A stretch of DNA of 5,138 nucleotides from Pseudomonadota bacterium (GTDB lineage: Bacteria; Pseudomonadota; Alphaproteobacteria; Azospirillales; Azospirillaceae). The stretch's first letter is position 1. The number at the start of each line of letters is the position of its first letter. The translations under genes and the position numbers were made by a program. Below are positions 5,131 to 5,138 of the stretch, piece by piece. Where the stretch lies: assembly GCA_023412175.1 (NCBI GenBank), contig JAEYOB010000820.1, forward strand, positions 1-5,138, read 5' to 3'. Under the pieces are notes generated by a model. The model was not told where the DNA came from. It did not search any database and saw nothing but the letters and a program-made list of their open reading frames with translations.

Positions 5131-5138
5131 CGTCATCC
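5131..5138 (-). repeat. Possible start of a fourth repeat copy, cut by the window edge
   Basis: The last 8 bases, CGTCATCC, match the outer arm of the repeat in the orientation of copy 2. If the sequence continues CCGCG, copies 3 and 4 would form a head-to-head pair about 20 bp apart. Eight bases are not enough to be sure. Confidence 0.4.

Noticed and set aside
5111..5138. C-terminal end of sufB at the right edge
   Set aside because: The minus-strand frames here give short tails that I could not match to a SufB C-terminus, and the last bases look like another repeat. Left unannotated.

Overview
The window looks like high-GC Proteobacteria, most likely an alphaproteobacterium. This is inferred from protein wording, the strong G/C bias at third codon positions, and the 'WIPAFAGMT'-type intergenic repeat. 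No rRNA or other taxonomic marker is present, so the assignment is an inference.

Nearly all of the window is one tightly packed minus-strand operon for SUF-type iron-sulfur cluster assembly. In transcription order (right to left) it reads sufC (4683-3931), sufD (3929-2598), sufS (2584-1298), sufU (1301-831), sufT/DUF59 (819-451) and sufA/HesB (434-96). Gaps are 1 to 16 nt, with a 4-nt ATGA overlap between sufS and sufU. SufS (cysteine desulfurase) takes sulfur from cysteine. SufU, which carries the Zn-ligand set of the Bacillus-type sulfurtransferase, would accept it. SufC and SufD, together with a SufB not seen here, would form the scaffold. SufT and SufA would act in maturation and carriage of clusters. 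No sufE is visible; SufU is the likely replacement. A hairpin followed by a T-rich tract (90 down to 57) is a likely terminator just after sufA.

Upstream of sufC, where sufB usually sits, lies a small GIY-YIG nuclease gene (5059-4766). It is bracketed by two perfect 28-bp copies, in inverted orientation, of a hairpin repeat (4735-4762 and 5083-5110). A third perfect copy lies at 29-56 beyond the other end of the operon, and the last 8 bases of the window may begin a fourth. The nuclease gene uses visibly more A/T-ending codons than the suf genes. This nuclease-plus-repeat unit is the most interesting part of the window. It resembles the site-specific single-strand nuclease (Ssn) and repeat pairing described in Neisseria, here with its putative site on both sides of the gene and placed inside an essential-type operon.

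At the far left, codons 2-64 on the plus strand look like the last part of a convergent gene whose C-terminus is encoded by the repeat.
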